Below are positions 12,461 to 23,866 of a stretch of DNA of 64,000 bases, piece after piece; the stretch's first letter is position 1; the number at the start of each line of letters is the position of its first letter. The notes beneath the pieces were generated by a model. The model was not told the origin of the DNA. It was given only the letters and a program-made list of their open reading frames with translations, and did no database searches. The translations under genes and the position numbers were made by a program. The stretch spans positions 1,612,001 through 1,676,000 of the forward strand of contig NW_027490097.1 of assembly GCF_050948175.1 (NCBI RefSeq), given 5' to 3'. Source of the DNA: Xylocopa sonorina (Eukaryota > Arthropoda > Insecta > Hymenoptera > Apidae).

Positions 12461-15400
12461 GATATGACGATTTAAGAAGCATTAGAAAGCTATTTCTTCG
12501 ATTCGTCGACATCTGCAAACGCTACTTCCTAGCAAGGAAGTGTCGCATTTACATTCTTTTGAAGCGAATACGAGGTATTCATATCACTGCACAATGAATA
12601 TTATATCTCATCATGAAACATTGAAATGAGATGCGATATCGCGACTTAAGAAGCATTAGAACACTATTTCTTCGATACGTAGACATCTGCAAACGCTACT
12701 TCCTAGCAAGGAAGTGTCGCATGTATATTCAATTGAAGTGTATGCAAGGTATACATGACACTTCGCAGTGAATATTATATATTATCATGAAACATAGAAA
12801 TGAGAAGAGATATCGCGATTTAAGAAGCATTAGATCCCTATTGCTTCGATACGTAGACATCTGCAAACGCTACTTCCTAGGAAGGAAGTGTCGCATTTAC
12901 ATTCTTTTGAAAGGAATACGAGGTATACATGACACTCCACAATGAATATTATATATTATCATGAAACATAGTAATGAGTAGCGATATCGCTTTTTGAGAA
13001 GCATTAGAACTCTAATGCTACGATACGTAGACATCTGCAAACGCTATTTCCTGGCAAGAAAGTGTAGCGTTTACATTCTTTTGTAGTGAATACGAGGTAT
13101 ACATAACACTCCATAATGAATATTATATACTATCATGAAACATAGAAATGAGAAACGATGTTGCGTTTTGAGAAGCATTTGAGCACTAATGCTACGATAC
13201 GTAGACATCTGCAAACGCTATTTCCTAGCAAGGAAGTGTCGCATTTACATTCATTTGAAGTATAGACGAGATATACATAACACTGCACAGTGAATATTAT
13301 ATCTTATCATATAACATAGAAATGAGATGTAATGTGGCGATTTAAGATGCATTAGAATTCTATTACTTCGATACGGAGACATCTGCAACCGCTACTTCCT
13401 AGCAAGGAAGTGTCGCATGTACATTCAATTGAAGTGTATGCGAGGTATACATGACACTTCGCAGTGAATATTATATATTATCATGAAACATAGAAACGAG
13501 AAGCGATATCGCGATTTAAGAACCATTAGATCCCTATTGCTTCGATACGTAGACATCTGCAAACGCTAATTCCTAGCACGGAAGTGTCGCATTTACATTC
13601 TTTTGAAAGGAATACGAGGTATACATGACACTCCGCAATGAATGATATATATTATCATGAAACATAGTAATGAGTAGCGATATCGCGTTTTGAGAAGCAT
13701 TAGAACTCTAATGCTACGATACGTAGATATCTGCAAACGCTATTTCCTGGCAAGGAAGTGTAGCGTTTACATTCTTTTGAAGTGAATACGAGGTATACAT
13801 AACACTCCACAATGAATATTATATCTTATCATATAACATAGAAATGAGATGCGAAATCGCGTTTTTAGAAGCATTAGAACTCTATTGCTTTGATAGGTGG
13901 ACATCTGCAATCCCTATTTCGTAGCAAGGATGTGTCGCATTTACATTCATCTGAAGTGTAGACGAGGAATACATAACACTTCGCAATGAATATTATACCT
14001 TATCATGAAACATTGAATTGAGATGCGATATCCCGTTTTAAGAAGCATTAGGTCCCTATTGCTTCGATTCGTAGACATCTACAAACGCTACTTCCTAGCA
14101 AGGAAGTGTCGCATTTACATTCTTTTGAAAGGAATACGAGGCATAGATGACACCATACAATGAATATTATATAATATCATCAAACATAGTAATGAGTTGC
14201 GATATCGCGTTTTGAGAAAAATTAGAACTCTAATGCTACGATACGTAGACTTCTGCAAACGTTATTTCCTGGCAAGGAAGTGTAGCGTTTACATTCTTTT
14301 GAAGTGAATACGAGGTATACAAAACACTCCACAATGAATACTATATCTTATCATATAACATAGAAATGAGATGTAATATGGCGATTTAAGATGCATTAGA
14401 ATTCTATTGCTTCGGTACGTAGACATCTGCAAACGCTATTTCCTAGCAAGGAAGTATCGCATTTACATTCATTTGAAGTGTATGCGACGTATACATGACA
14501 CTCCGCAGTGAATATTATATATTACCATGAAGTATAGAAATGAGATGCAATATCGCGTTTTGCGAAACATTAGAGCTCTAATGCTAAGATACGTAAACAT
14601 CTGCAAACGCTATTTCCTAGAAAGGAAGTGTCGCATTTACATTCTTTTGAAAGGAATACGAGGTATACATGACACTTCGCAATGAATATTATATCTTATC
14701 ATGAAACGTAGATATGAGATGCGATATGACGATTTAAGAAGCATTAGAAAGCTATTTCTTCGATTCGTCGACATCTGCAAACGCTACTTCCTAGCAAGGA
14801 AGTGTCGCATTTACATTATTTTGAAGTGAATACGAGGTATTCATATCACTGCACAATGAATATTATATCTCATCATGAAACATTGAAATGAGATGCGATA
14901 TCGCGATTTATGATGCTTTAGAACTCTATTGCTTCGATACGTAGATATCTGCAAACACTATTTCCTAGCAAGAAACTGTCGCATTCACATTCATTTGAAG
15001 TGTATGCGAGGTATACATGACACTTCGCAGTGAATATTATATATTATCATGAAACATAGAAATGAGATGCGATATCGCGATTTAAGAAGCATTAGGTCCC
15101 TATTGCTTCGATACGTAGACATCTGCAAACGCTACTTCCTAGCAAGGAAGTGTCGCATTTACATTCTTTTGAAAGGAATACGAGGTATACGTGACACCAT
15201 ACAATGAATATTATATAATATCATCAAACATAGTAATGAGTTGCGATATCGCGTTTTGAGAAGCATTAGAACTCTAATGCTACGATACGTAGACTTCTGC
15301 AAACGTTATTTCCTGGCAAGGAAGTGTAGCGTTTACATTCTTTTGAAGTGAATACGAGGTATACATAACACTCCGCAGTGAATATTATATATTATCATGA

Positions 15401-15766
15401 AGCATAGAAATGAGATGCGATATGGCGATTTAAGAAGCATTATAACACTATTGCTTCGATACGTAGACATCGGCAAACGCTATTTCCTAGGAAGGAAGTG
15501 TCGCATTTACATTCATTTCAAGTGAATACGAGGTATACATAACACTGCACAATGAATATTATATCTTATCATGAAACATAGAAATAAGATGCAATATCGC
15601 GTTTTGCGAAGCATTAGAGCTCTAATGCTAAGATACGTAAACATCTGCAAACGCTATTTCCTAGAAAGGAAGTGTCGCATTTACATTCTTTTGAAAGGAA
15701 TACGAGGTATACATGACACTTCGCAATGAATATTATATCTTATCATGAGACATAGAAATAAGATGC
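12461..15766 (+). repeat. Higher-order repeat, copy 3, rearranged
   Basis: The start follows copy 2 closely to about 14,035. It then switches to monomers matching other positions of the unit: 14,041 matches 11,779, a 13-monomer offset. It rejoins at 14,700 with a 19-monomer offset (14,723 against 11,417), so the copy is two monomers longer than the standard unit. After about 15,767 the expected next diagnostic monomer is replaced by diverged units. This is the pattern left by unequal exchange inside the array. Confidence 0.85.
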
Positions 15767-17449
15767 AATTTCCCGTTTTGCGAAGCATTAGAGCTCTAAT
15801 GCTAAGATACGTAAACATCTGCAAACGCTTTTTCCTAGAAAGGAAGTGTCGCAGTTACATTCATTCGAAGTGGATGCGAGGTATACATGACACTTCGCAA
15901 TGAATATTATATCTTATCATGAATCATATAAGTAGAATGCGATATCGCGTTTTAAGAAGCATTAGATCTCTATTGCTTAGAAACGTAGACATCTAAAAAC
16001 GCTATTCCGTAGCAACGAAGTGTGGGATTTACATTCTTTGCAAGTGCTGACGAGTTATACATACCGCGTCGCAATGATATTACATGTTATCATGATACAT
16101 AGAAGTGGGATGCGATATCGCGTTTTATGATGCGTTAAAAACCTATTGCTTCGATACGTAGACGTCCACAAATGCTATTCCGTCACAGGGAAGACTGGGA
16201 TTTCCATTCTTTTGAAGTGTGGACGAGATATATGTAATGGGCTGCGATGAATATTGCATATGATCATGAGACAAAGAAATGAGTTGCGGTATAGCGTATT
16301 ATGAAGAATTAGATCTGTATTGCTTCGATACGTTAACGTCTAGAAACGCTATTCTGTCGCACGGATGTGTGGAATTTACATTCTCTTGAAGTATTGATGA
16401 GATATACATAGCACGTTGCATTGAATTACATCTTATCGTGAATCTTGGAATTGAGATGCGATATCGCGTTTTATGTATCATTAGAACTCTATTGCTTCGA
16501 TCCGTAGTGTAGCGTCCGGCGTACTGCCTTCCTACCTCCAGCGCCTCCCACAGCATCTGGAAGCGACGTTCTCACCGTCAGCAGCACCAAAAAACATGGG
16601 ACGAGCGCCACCGCAACCGAACACACACCACGTCCACCAAGCTAAGGCTGCTAGCAATGCACGAATACCCAGGAGTTCAAGTGACTGACCGCGCGACAAC
16701 GCGCAGCATCTCCAAAGCAAGGGATGATACAGCATTCAGCCAGACGACTGGACCACTGGGCACAGCAGCGTTTTACCTTCATCACCACAGCGTTATTCTC
16801 TTTTCTACGGTATATGTTCGGAAATCCTCTAAATCCAAGTACTCGACACATGCATTGTACATACGCAGACAACACATACTTAGTTTCTAAGATCGATGTA
16901 AACATCGATAATTATTAGTTGCGATACGCTCCAGCGGGCGTACTACGCGCGCGGCTCACGCGTAACGCGATCCGCGCACCAATCCAACCGGCCGCACCAC
17001 TGCGCATTCCGAGCGGCCACCCCACTCTGGGGTCGAGCGAATCGCGCGCCACGCGATCTAAGGATGTCGCGGATCCGCGATCCGAGAGTCAATCTACTCC
17101 GAGCCTCGTTCCAAGCTGATCATTAGACAGCTTCGATACCTTCGGGCTATTCGCCTGAATCGGAAGTGTTACCAAATCTATTCTAAATTTCAATTTTAAT
17201 TCAATTCATCGAGTTTAGTTCTAGTTCCTATTCTAAACAAATAAGCCTACTTTTAATTTAGTATTATGGAAAGTACAGTGCAAGCTTAGGATTAACTTAA
17301 AATATACTTTGATTTTATCTCCTAACTACAAGTTCAGTTACTGATAACCTCCTTTAACTTCATTCTTAACCTACGAGTTCTTCCACGAGCCAATGCGTGG
17401 GCATTCTACATTCAATCCAATCGTTAGTCGATCATTGGTAATCAGCTGG

Positions 17450-17556
17450 TTAGAGCGGACCGCCGCTTAGCTCCGCTGACACATACGAGAGACTCAGTGC
17501 AGATAACGTCGACATTTCACTCTCTGGACCGACAGGCTAGAGCTGATCGCCGCTTA
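17450..17556 (+). promoter_or_regulatory. Paired 20-bp motifs upstream of the E1 frame
   Basis: TTAGAGCGGACCGCCGCTTAG (17,450-17,470, core GAGCGGACCGCCGCTTA) and a diverged second copy with GATCGCCGCTTAA (17,537-17,556) lie 87 bp apart. The same pair with nearly the same spacing recurs in E2, E3, E5, E6 and E7. The function is unknown; regulatory is inferred from conservation and from the position just before the start codon. Confidence 0.45.
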
Positions 17557-17592
17557 ACCGAGTCGTATCTAGTCCGCTGAAATTAGACGCGA

Positions 17593-17869
17593 ATGTGCAG
17601 CAATCTGAAACAAAAGGCTCGACGTGCGAGAAGGAAGAATTTCCTACGCCGTCTAATGCGTGATTACGTGGGCACCGAAGCCTCTACGCCGCCAACGTCA
17701 TCCCGTCCAGGAGAGCCGAACATCGCCGAATCTCCGCAACGCTGGGCGTTCATCCTTTAAGACATTCAGACTCGCAGTCCTTACGCAGAATCGATTTCAG
17801 ACTACGATCCATGGAAGCAGAGATACCTGAGGAAAGAGTATCGATTTGTTCTCTATCAAAACGACAAAG
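17593..17869 (+). pseudogene. E1 Arg-rich leader frame, broken by a stop
   Basis: Starting at ATG 17,593 the frame encodes the family N-terminus (KARRARRKNFLRRL, then a Tyr-Val-Gly motif). It reaches a TAA at 17,758-17,760, after 55 codons. Beyond the stop, the same frame still shows PYA and a DPWKQRYL-like block, then runs to CGACAAAG|GTAGGG with the donor GT at 17,870. The corresponding E5 frame is intact at this position, so the stop is a loss in this copy. The product's role is unknown. Confidence 0.6.
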
Positions 17870-18031
17870 GTAGGGTTTCTCCACACTTACCGCGTTCACC
17901 GTGCTCGTAAAAGCGTTCGTTGTAACACGGAAGCAACCGGGCATTAGTTGCAATTAAGCGAGCCGTTTCCGCGAATTGGCTGCGTGTCGTCTCCGAGTAA
18001 AGCGGAAATATTCCACCACCGTGACGAGACA

Positions 18032-19099
18032 GATGAAGTCTAGAAACGCCATTCCGTACCAAGGAAGAGTGGCATTTAAATTCCTTCGGGGTGTAGCCGA
18101 GATATACATAACGCGTTGCATTGATTTACATCTTATCATGAGACATAGAAATGAGATGCGATATCGCGTTTTACGATGCATTAGAACAATGTTGGTTAGA
18201 AACGTAGACATCTAGATACGATATTCCGTAACAAGGGAGTGTTGTATTTACATTCCTTTGAAGTGTCGACCAGATATACATATCGCGTTGCATTGAATAT
18301 TACGTCTTATATCATGAGTCATAGAAATGAGATGCGACGTCACGTTTTATAAAGCATTAGAACTCTATTTCTTCGAAACGTAGACATCTAGAAACGCTAT
18401 AAAGTAGCAAGGAAGTATGGTATTTGCATGCCTATGAAGTGTCGACGAGATATACATAACGCGGTGTACTGAATATTACATCTTACCGTGGGACATTAAA
18501 ATGAGATGCGATATCGCGTCTTGTGAAGCATTAGAACTCTATTGCTTCGATATGTAGACATTTAGGGACGCTATTACGGAGCAAGGAAGAGTGGGCTTTA
18601 CATTCTTTTGAACTGTTAATAATTAACCCGTTTCATTGAATATTACATCTTATCATGAGACATAAAATTGAGATGCGATATCGCGATTTATGAAGTATTA
18701 AAACTCTATTGCTTCGACACGTTGACATCTAGGAACGCTATTCCGTAGCAAGGAAGTGTGGTATTTACTCTCATTTGAAGTTTTAACGAGATATACATAA
18801 CGCGTTGCCTTGAATATTACGTCTTATCATGAGGCATAGAAATGAGATGCGATATCGTGGTTTATGGAGGATTAGAATTCTAGTGCTCGGATACGTAGAC
18901 ATCTAGGAACGCGGCTCCGTGGCATGGAAATGTGGCATTTACATTCGTGTGAAGTATTGACGAGATATGCATACCTCGTTGCTTTGATATTACATCTTAT
19001 CATGCGATATAGAATTGAGATGCGATATCGCATTTTATGAAGCATTAGATTACAGTTGCTTCGATCTGTAGACATCTAGTAGCGCTTTTCCGTAGCAAG
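18032..19099 (+). repeat. 174-bp satellite array S2, forward, diverged
   Basis: About six forward monomers with older sequence: TCTAGAAACGCTATTCCGTAGCAAGG replaces the younger TCTGCAAACGC..TTCCTAGCAAGG, and GATATACATAACGCGTTGC replaces the later box. The variant resembles 16,000-16,500, so E1 interrupted one diverged edge block. Element E2 begins at its right edge. Confidence 0.9.
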
Positions 19100-19238
19100 T
19101 GTCATGTCCCGAGGTGCGTTTGCGTTCGATACGATGACACGATCAGTAGCTTTCCCGAAGTTACTACGCGAATTGCGCGAGTCCCGTGCTTGTTGGCGGT
19201 CGGACTCTATTTAACCAAGTATTACATCTAGTACTTAC

Positions 19239-19581
19239 CTTTCGACGACTGGATAGTAATGTTTGATTCTCGTTGCAGGTATCCAATGCGCCGTGGATCC
19301 GTGTCCGGAATTGTAGCTGCGTACGGTTGGAACGCTGGAGCGTCGATCGGAATGAGCTTCCAGGCAGGCGAACTCTGGCTGGAAGGTGCGGGTGTCGAGA
19401 CAGGACGTTTCTTAACTCGAACGGGACGTATGGCGGCGAAGGTTTCCCTTGCAGTAACAGGAACCGCAGTGTAGATCTTCGGATACACGGAGGCACTGCC
19501 CACGTATTAGCGGACGAGACGACGTAGGAACTCTTTCCTCCCCGCGCGTCGAGTACGCTTCATAGAAAGCTCAGAGTTCAT
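19239..19581 (-). pseudogene. E2 Arg-rich leader frame, one stop codon
   Basis: From ATG at 19,581 the frame reads 24 codons with the family motifs KRTRRAGRK and FLRRLVR, then a TAA (19,507-19,509) where relatives have a Glu codon. It continues open for 90 further codons with LIPID, PYAATIP and DPRR blocks. It runs straight into TCGAAAG|GTAAGTAC, donor GT at 19,237-19,238. No stop separates the coding frame from the donor here, so the frame looks like a first coding exon. One base change disables this copy. Confidence 0.65.
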
Positions 19582-19616
19582 CGTGGGTACTTGCACACAG
19601 GAGGACGACGGCACGC

Positions 19617-19719
19617 CTAAGCGCTGGTTCGCTCCACCTTACCGGGATCGACCTTAGTTCAAGACACCCTTGTTACGGCAGAGGTGAAGTAAGAGCGGCT
19701 AAGCGTTGGTTCGCTCTAA
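19617..19719 (-). promoter_or_regulatory. Paired motifs upstream of the E2 frame
   Basis: On the plus strand, CTAAGCGCTGGTTCGCTCC (19,617) and CTAAGCGTTGGTTCGCTCTA (19,699) lie 82 bp apart. They are a variant of the pair in E1, E5, E6 and E7 in which CCGCC is replaced by AACCA or AACCAG. The pair lies just upstream of the ATG at 19,581 on the minus strand. Confidence 0.45.
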
Positions 19720-20609
19720 CTGTCCAGCTTCAAGACTGTCGCAGATGAAATAGTGCGAAATAGTAATAATACGCGAGCGTACCCGTGGAATAGAGTCGAA
19801 GGAGATTGTAGTATAATAAAGAAACATCGAATCGGGTAAAATTAGTGTATATTCTATGAATACTATCCTAATACAAACACTAAGACTATGTTACTAAATA
19901 TCAGTACAAAATGAAATAGAGATGAGACTAAGTTATAATAAAGACTTCTCTATGGGAGATGGAATAGAAACGACTGCATTGGAGCTGGTAGCTCGCTGCA
20001 GGATACAACGGAAGCAGATTCGATCTGCTCGGTTCGGCGTTCGGATTAGATGTCTCGTATCGGAAGCACGTTCGCCACCTCCTCGGGTCGCGCCGCGCGC
20101 GAGTCTCTGGGCCTTCGCGGTGGGGCAGACGGTGGAGTAGGGCGGCCACTCGGCCCTCGTGATGGGGCGGCCGGTCGGAGTGGGGTGCGGCTCACGTTGA
20201 GCGTGAGCCGCGAGCGTCGAGTGTGCGCGCGAGCGTATCGCAAATTATCTCTAATCGAACTTAGAATTCGACGTGAGTGTTGTTGTGTGTATGTACACAG
20301 TCGTGTAGCGTGCTTAACCTAAGGTTACACGTATGGAGGGTAAGTATGTGGGTACGTGCTGCTGTACTCTACGTCCTTGTAGCTCTGTCTCCTCGTCCTG
20401 AGGCGCCGGGACGACGTGCGGTCCTTGCACGTATGCTGCGGTTGCAGATGCTGACGGATGAGCGGTTGCTGGTGTCACGTCCCGAGGTGCGGTTGCGCTC
20501 GCAACGGTGGCACAAAGTCGTAACCGTTCCCGAAAATAACGCGAATTGCGTCCGGACCGTGTTCGTTGGCGTTTCGGACTCGATAAAACGATAATTAACA
20601 CTAACTTAC

Positions 20610-20952
20610 CTTGCGAAGGCTTGATTCCGCTGTCTGATTTCTCTTTCCAGGTACCTGGAGCGCCTTGGATCCGCAACCGGGATGGCGGCGGCGTACGGCT
20701 GGAACGGAGGTACGTCTACGGGAATAAGCGTCCAGGCGGGTTGACTCCGGCTGGCAGGTATCGGCGTTTGGCCCTGACGATTGGCGACTCGTACGGGTCG
20801 TGCGGCGAAGGAAACCTCCTTCACAGGAACCAGGACTCGAACGCAGGAAATTGAATATTCTGGTGCATCACCCACGTATTCCCGAGCGAGACGACGAATA
20901 ACTCTCTCCTCCCCGCGCGTCGTGTACGCTTTGTCGGAGGTGCAAGGCTCAT
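20610..20952 (-). pseudogene. E3 Arg-rich leader frame, frameshifted
   Basis: ATG at 20,952 starts a frame with KRTRRAGRRE. A 1-base loss near 20,895-20,900 then moves the reading to another frame, where a VREYV-like block, QPAWTLIPVD, PYAAAIP and DPRRSRYL follow. That second frame is open to CTTCGCAAG|GTAAGTT, with donor GT at 20,608-20,609. As in E2, no stop comes before the donor, which supports the first-exon reading. The splice phase differs by one base from that in E2. Confidence 0.6.
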
Positions 20953-20987
20953 CGAGAATACTTGAACTTCGGTTGAGTACGGCGCGG

Positions 20988-21090
20988 CTAAGCGTTGGTT
21001 CGCTCTAGCTTACCGGGATCGACCTGGGCGCAAGATATTCTGCACACGGTAGAAGTGAGGATGGAGCAACTAAGCGCTGATTCGATCTAG
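20988..21090 (-). promoter_or_regulatory. Paired motifs upstream of the E3 frame
   Basis: On the plus strand, CTAAGCGTTGGTTCGCTCTA (20,988) and CTAAGCGCTGATTCGATCTA (21,070) lie 82 bp apart, the same spacing as in E2. They sit just upstream of the minus-strand ATG at 20,952. Confidence 0.45.
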
Positions 21091-21424
21091 TCGTCGAGCC
21101 TCAAGACTATCGCAGATGAGATACAGAATTAGAATAATCGCGAGCGTACCCGTGGATTAGAATTAAGGAATTGTATTTGATCTCGAATAAAGATACTTTG
21201 AATCTGGTAAAAATAAACTATATTCTATGATTTCACTATACTAGATACACTTGACTAAATTCTAAGTTACTGACTAACAATTACAATGAGAATTAGAAAT
21301 AGTATGAAGTATCGAATGGACTCCGCTATGGGAGTATGGATAGAGACGAATGCATTAGAGCTAATTGCTCGTTGCGAATGAGCCTATTGCTCGGATCGAA
21401 AGTGCATCGTTCGGATGCTGGATT

Positions 21425-21505
21425 AGAACTCCTCGGTTCGGAGGCGAGTTCGGAACTCTCCGGTTCGGAGATGAGATAGGAACTCTCCGGTTCGGAGGTG
21501 AGATA
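21425..21505. repeat. 27-bp tandem repeat, three units, inside E3
   Basis: Units start at 21,425, 21,452 and 21,479. Units two and three are nearly identical, built on GGAACTCTCCGGTTCGGAG followed by ATGAGATA or GTGAGATA. The first unit is diverged. The repeat lies between the GC-rich block and the AT-rich block of E3 and is not seen in the other elements. Confidence 0.85.
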
Positions 21506-22135
21506 GGAACTAACTCTCGGATCTCGCGTCCGCGACCTCCTCGGGTCGGGCGGCGCGCGAGTCGCTGGGCCCTCGCGGTGGGGCGGACGGTCGGAGTAGG
21601 GCGGGCGCTCGGCCCTCGTGGTGGGGCGGCCGTTCGGAGTGGGGCGCGGCCCGCGTTAAGCGTGAGCCGTGAGCGTCGAGTGTGCGCGCGAGTGCAACGG
21701 AACATAACCGTGCATGAATAAAATATATACATATATTCACTTAAATCTAGGTGTGTGTTGGTGTGTATGTACATATATGAGTAGTGTGCTTATTCTAGTC
21801 CCACATGTACGAGAAGTACGTATAGGGCTTCGTGATCGCTGCGGATTCGACCCAGTACGTGTCGGAGGGCTCCTCGCCCTCGTAATACGGGGTGAAGTCC
21901 TCCCCCTCGTGTGTGGAGATCGCGCGTGGGCGCGGCATGCTGCGTCCTTCTTCCCTCTCGTACCTTTGTCTCCTTCTGTAGGGACGGCGAGTCGGCGGGT
22001 GGCCCGTGTGCAGGGGCTCCGGATACGGATGCTGGGGATGATGAGGTGGACGCCGGAGGGTGGCAGGCGGTACGCCTGACGTTACACTGGACCTGGAGCA
22101 CGCCGGATGGTGGCAGGCGTCACGCCTGACGTTAC

Positions 22136-23576
22136 CGTAGACATCTAGAATTACTATTCCGTGGCAAGGTAGTTTGGCATTTACATGCTTCTGAAGTGTA
22201 GACGAGATATACATAACACTCTGCAATGAATATTATATCTTATCATGAAACATAGAAGTGGGATGCGATATCGCATTTTAAGAAGCATTTCAACCAAACT
22301 GCCTCGATGCGGAGACATCTGAAAACGCTATATCGTAGCATGGAAGTGTCGCATTTACATTCTTTTGAAGAGAATACGAGGTATACATGATACATCGCAA
22401 TGAATATTATATCTTATCATGAGACATAGAAATGGAATACGATATCGCTTTCTAAGAAGCATTAGAACTCCATTGCTTCGATACGTAGACATCTGAAAAC
22501 GCTATTTCCTAGCACGGAAGTGTCGCATTTACATTCTTTTTAAGTGTTGACGAGATATACAGAACCCTCCTCAGTGAATATTATATCTTATCATGAAACA
22601 TAGAAATGAGATGCGATATCGCTTTTTAAGATGCATCAGAACTCTATTGCTACGATACGTAGACTACTGCGAACGCTACTTCCTAGCAACGAAGTGTCGC
22701 ATTTACATTCATTTGAAGTGTATGCGAGGTATAAGTGACACTTCGCAATGAATATTATATCTTATCATGAAACATAGAAATGTGATTCGAGTTCGCGTTT
22801 TAAGAAGCATTAGAACACTATTGCTACGATACGTAGGCATCTGCAAACGCTACTTCCTAGGAAGGAAGTGTCACATTTACATTCATTTGAAGTGAATACG
22901 AGGTATACATGACACTTCGCAATGAATATTATATCTTATCATGAAACATTGAAATGAGATGCGATATCGCGTTTTAAGAAGCGTCAGAACTCTATTGCTT
23001 CGATACGTAGACGTCTGTAAATGCTATTTCCTATAGAAAGGGAGTGTTGCATTTACATTAATATGAAGTGTATTCGAGATATAAGTGATACTTCGCAATG
23101 GATATTATATCTTATCATGAAATATAGAAATCAGATGCCATATCGAGTTTTAAGAAGCATTGGAACTCTATTGCTACGATTCGTAGATATCTGGAGACGC
23201 TATTTCCTAGCACGGAAGTGTCGCATTTACATTCTTTTGATGTGAATACGTGGTATACACGACAATTCGCAATGAATATTATATCTTTTCATGAAACATA
23301 GAAATGAGATGCGATATCGCGTTATAAGAAGCATTAGAACTCTATTGCTACGGTACGTAGATATCTGGAGACGCTATTTCCTAGAAAGGAAGTGTCGCAT
23401 TTACATTCATTTGAAGTGTAGACGAGGAATACATAGCACCTAGCAATGAATATTATATCTTATCATGAGACATAGAGATGAGGTGCGATATCGCGTTTTA
23501 AGGAGAATTAGAACTCTATAGCTTCGATACAGAGATATCTGGGAACGTAATTTCCTAGAAAGGAAGTGTCGCATTT
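22136..23576 (+). repeat. 174-bp satellite array S3, forward
   Basis: About eight forward monomers of the TTCCTAGCAAGGAAGTGTCG type, closer to the S1 array than to the S2 edge block, with individually diverged units. It ends at GGAAGTGTCGCATTT where E4 begins. This is the last forward-oriented satellite in the window. Confidence 0.93.
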
Positions 23577-23715
23577 TGTGACGTCAGGCGTACCGCCTGC
23601 CACCCATCAACCTCCTCGCACCCCCCAGCATCAACCCCTGGACGCATGCAACCAGCCAAACTTGCCTGCAGAACCAGCAACTGGAAGTGTTTGCGCGCGC
23701 ATACCTGCACGCGCT

Positions 23716-23866
23716 CACTCACACCGAGTTCCGCTGCCTCACTCGCACCGCCCAGTATACCTGTCTCGCTCGTACCGGGCACCAGTGTCTCACTCGCACC
23801 ACCGAGTATACCTGTCTCGCCCGCACCAAGGACGGGCAGCCCTATCTCCCTCGCACCGAGGATTCC
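23716..23866. repeat. About 25-bp degenerate tandem repeat inside E4
   Basis: Units built on CTCACTCGCACCG recur, with a clear 51-bp double period: CACTCGCACCG at 23,740 and CACTCGCACC at 23,791. Partial units at 23,716 and 23,820-23,866 extend it. AGTATACCTGTCTCGC is repeated in the two best units. Confidence 0.75.

Larger units (their letters stand above)
4880..16507 (+). repeat. 174-bp satellite array S1, forward orientation
   Basis: About 67 monomers. In the forward sense a unit reads ACGTAGACATCTGCAAACGC, then TTCCTAGCAAGGAAGTGTCG, CATTTACATTCTTTTGAAG, a TATACAT box, CGCAATGAATATTATAT, ATCATGAAACATAGAAATG, and AGATGCGATATCGCG before the next unit. The period is 174 bp almost without exception. 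4,880-6,150 and 15,770-16,507 are more diverged edge monomers, and the middle is organised into a higher-order repeat. The only interruption at the right is element E1. No open frame longer than 60 codons survives in this array. Confidence 0.97.
16508..18031 (+). mobile_element. Element E1, 1.52 kb, probable solo LTR
   Basis: It begins TGTAGCGTCCGGCGTACTGCC and ends CGTGACGAGACA, the two end types of the element family in this window. It interrupts one satellite monomer: CGATCCGTAG on the left and AGTCTAGAAACG on the right continue the monomer, with GTAG and GATG as a possible mutated 4-bp target duplication. Its order of parts is the GC-rich block (16,920-17,110), an AT-rich block (17,170-17,390), paired 20-bp motifs, a short Arg-rich frame, a splice-donor-like site, and the end. 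At 17,420-17,445 it carries the uninterrupted version of the site into which E6 jumped in E5. Solo LTR is preferred; a TIR transposon is possible. Confidence 0.75.
20473..22086 (-). mobile_element. Element E3, 1.61 kb, nested in E2
   Basis: E3 starts TGTCACGTCCCGAGG and ends GTACGCCTGACGTTACA. It is flanked on both sides by CTGG (20,469-20,472 and 22,087-22,090), a clean 4-bp target-site duplication, and the E2 sequence resumes immediately after it. The TG..CA ends and 4-bp duplication fit integration of an LTR of the Ty3/gypsy type. It contains the paired motifs, the Arg-rich frame, a splice-donor-like site, a GC-rich block rich in GGTGGGGCGG words (21,530-21,690) and a 27-bp tandem repeat. 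E3 is younger than E2 by insertion order. Confidence 0.85.
19100..22135 (-). mobile_element. Element E2, interrupted by nested element E3
   Basis: E2 reads on the minus strand. Its end (TGTCATGTCCCGAGG on the plus strand) starts at 19,100, and its other end is the remnant 22,091-22,135 finishing GCGTCACGCCTGACGTTAC. Removing E3 and one CTGG duplicate leaves about 1.42 kb. It carries paired motifs, the Arg-rich frame and a splice-donor-like site like its relatives. The satellite flanks are out of register: the left stops at CCGTAGCAAG and the right restarts about 30 bp earlier in the monomer. No clean target duplication is visible, and the last base of the right end is altered. Confidence 0.7.

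Noticed and set aside
5000..16500. CRISPR array
   Set aside because: The repeat unit is 174 bp with no alternation of short repeats and unique spacers, and the window is eukaryotic.
16532..16905. Overlapping frames of 60-85 codons at the E1 left end as genes
   Set aside because: They overlap on both strands in a GC-rich transposon end and are not preserved in the related ends of E5, E6 or E7.
16508..18031. E1-E7 as non-autonomous DNA transposons with 10-bp terminal inverted repeats
   Set aside because: Not excluded but less favoured: ends TG..CA, 4-bp duplications, 1.5-kb length with promoter-like, coding and splice-donor parts fit an LTR better. The inverted similarity of the ends is limited to about 10 bp.
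21361..22226. Frames of 100-143 codons in the GC-rich part of E3
   Set aside because: They are present on both strands at once because the GC-rich sequence lacks stops; content is low-complexity and not shared in frame with other elements.
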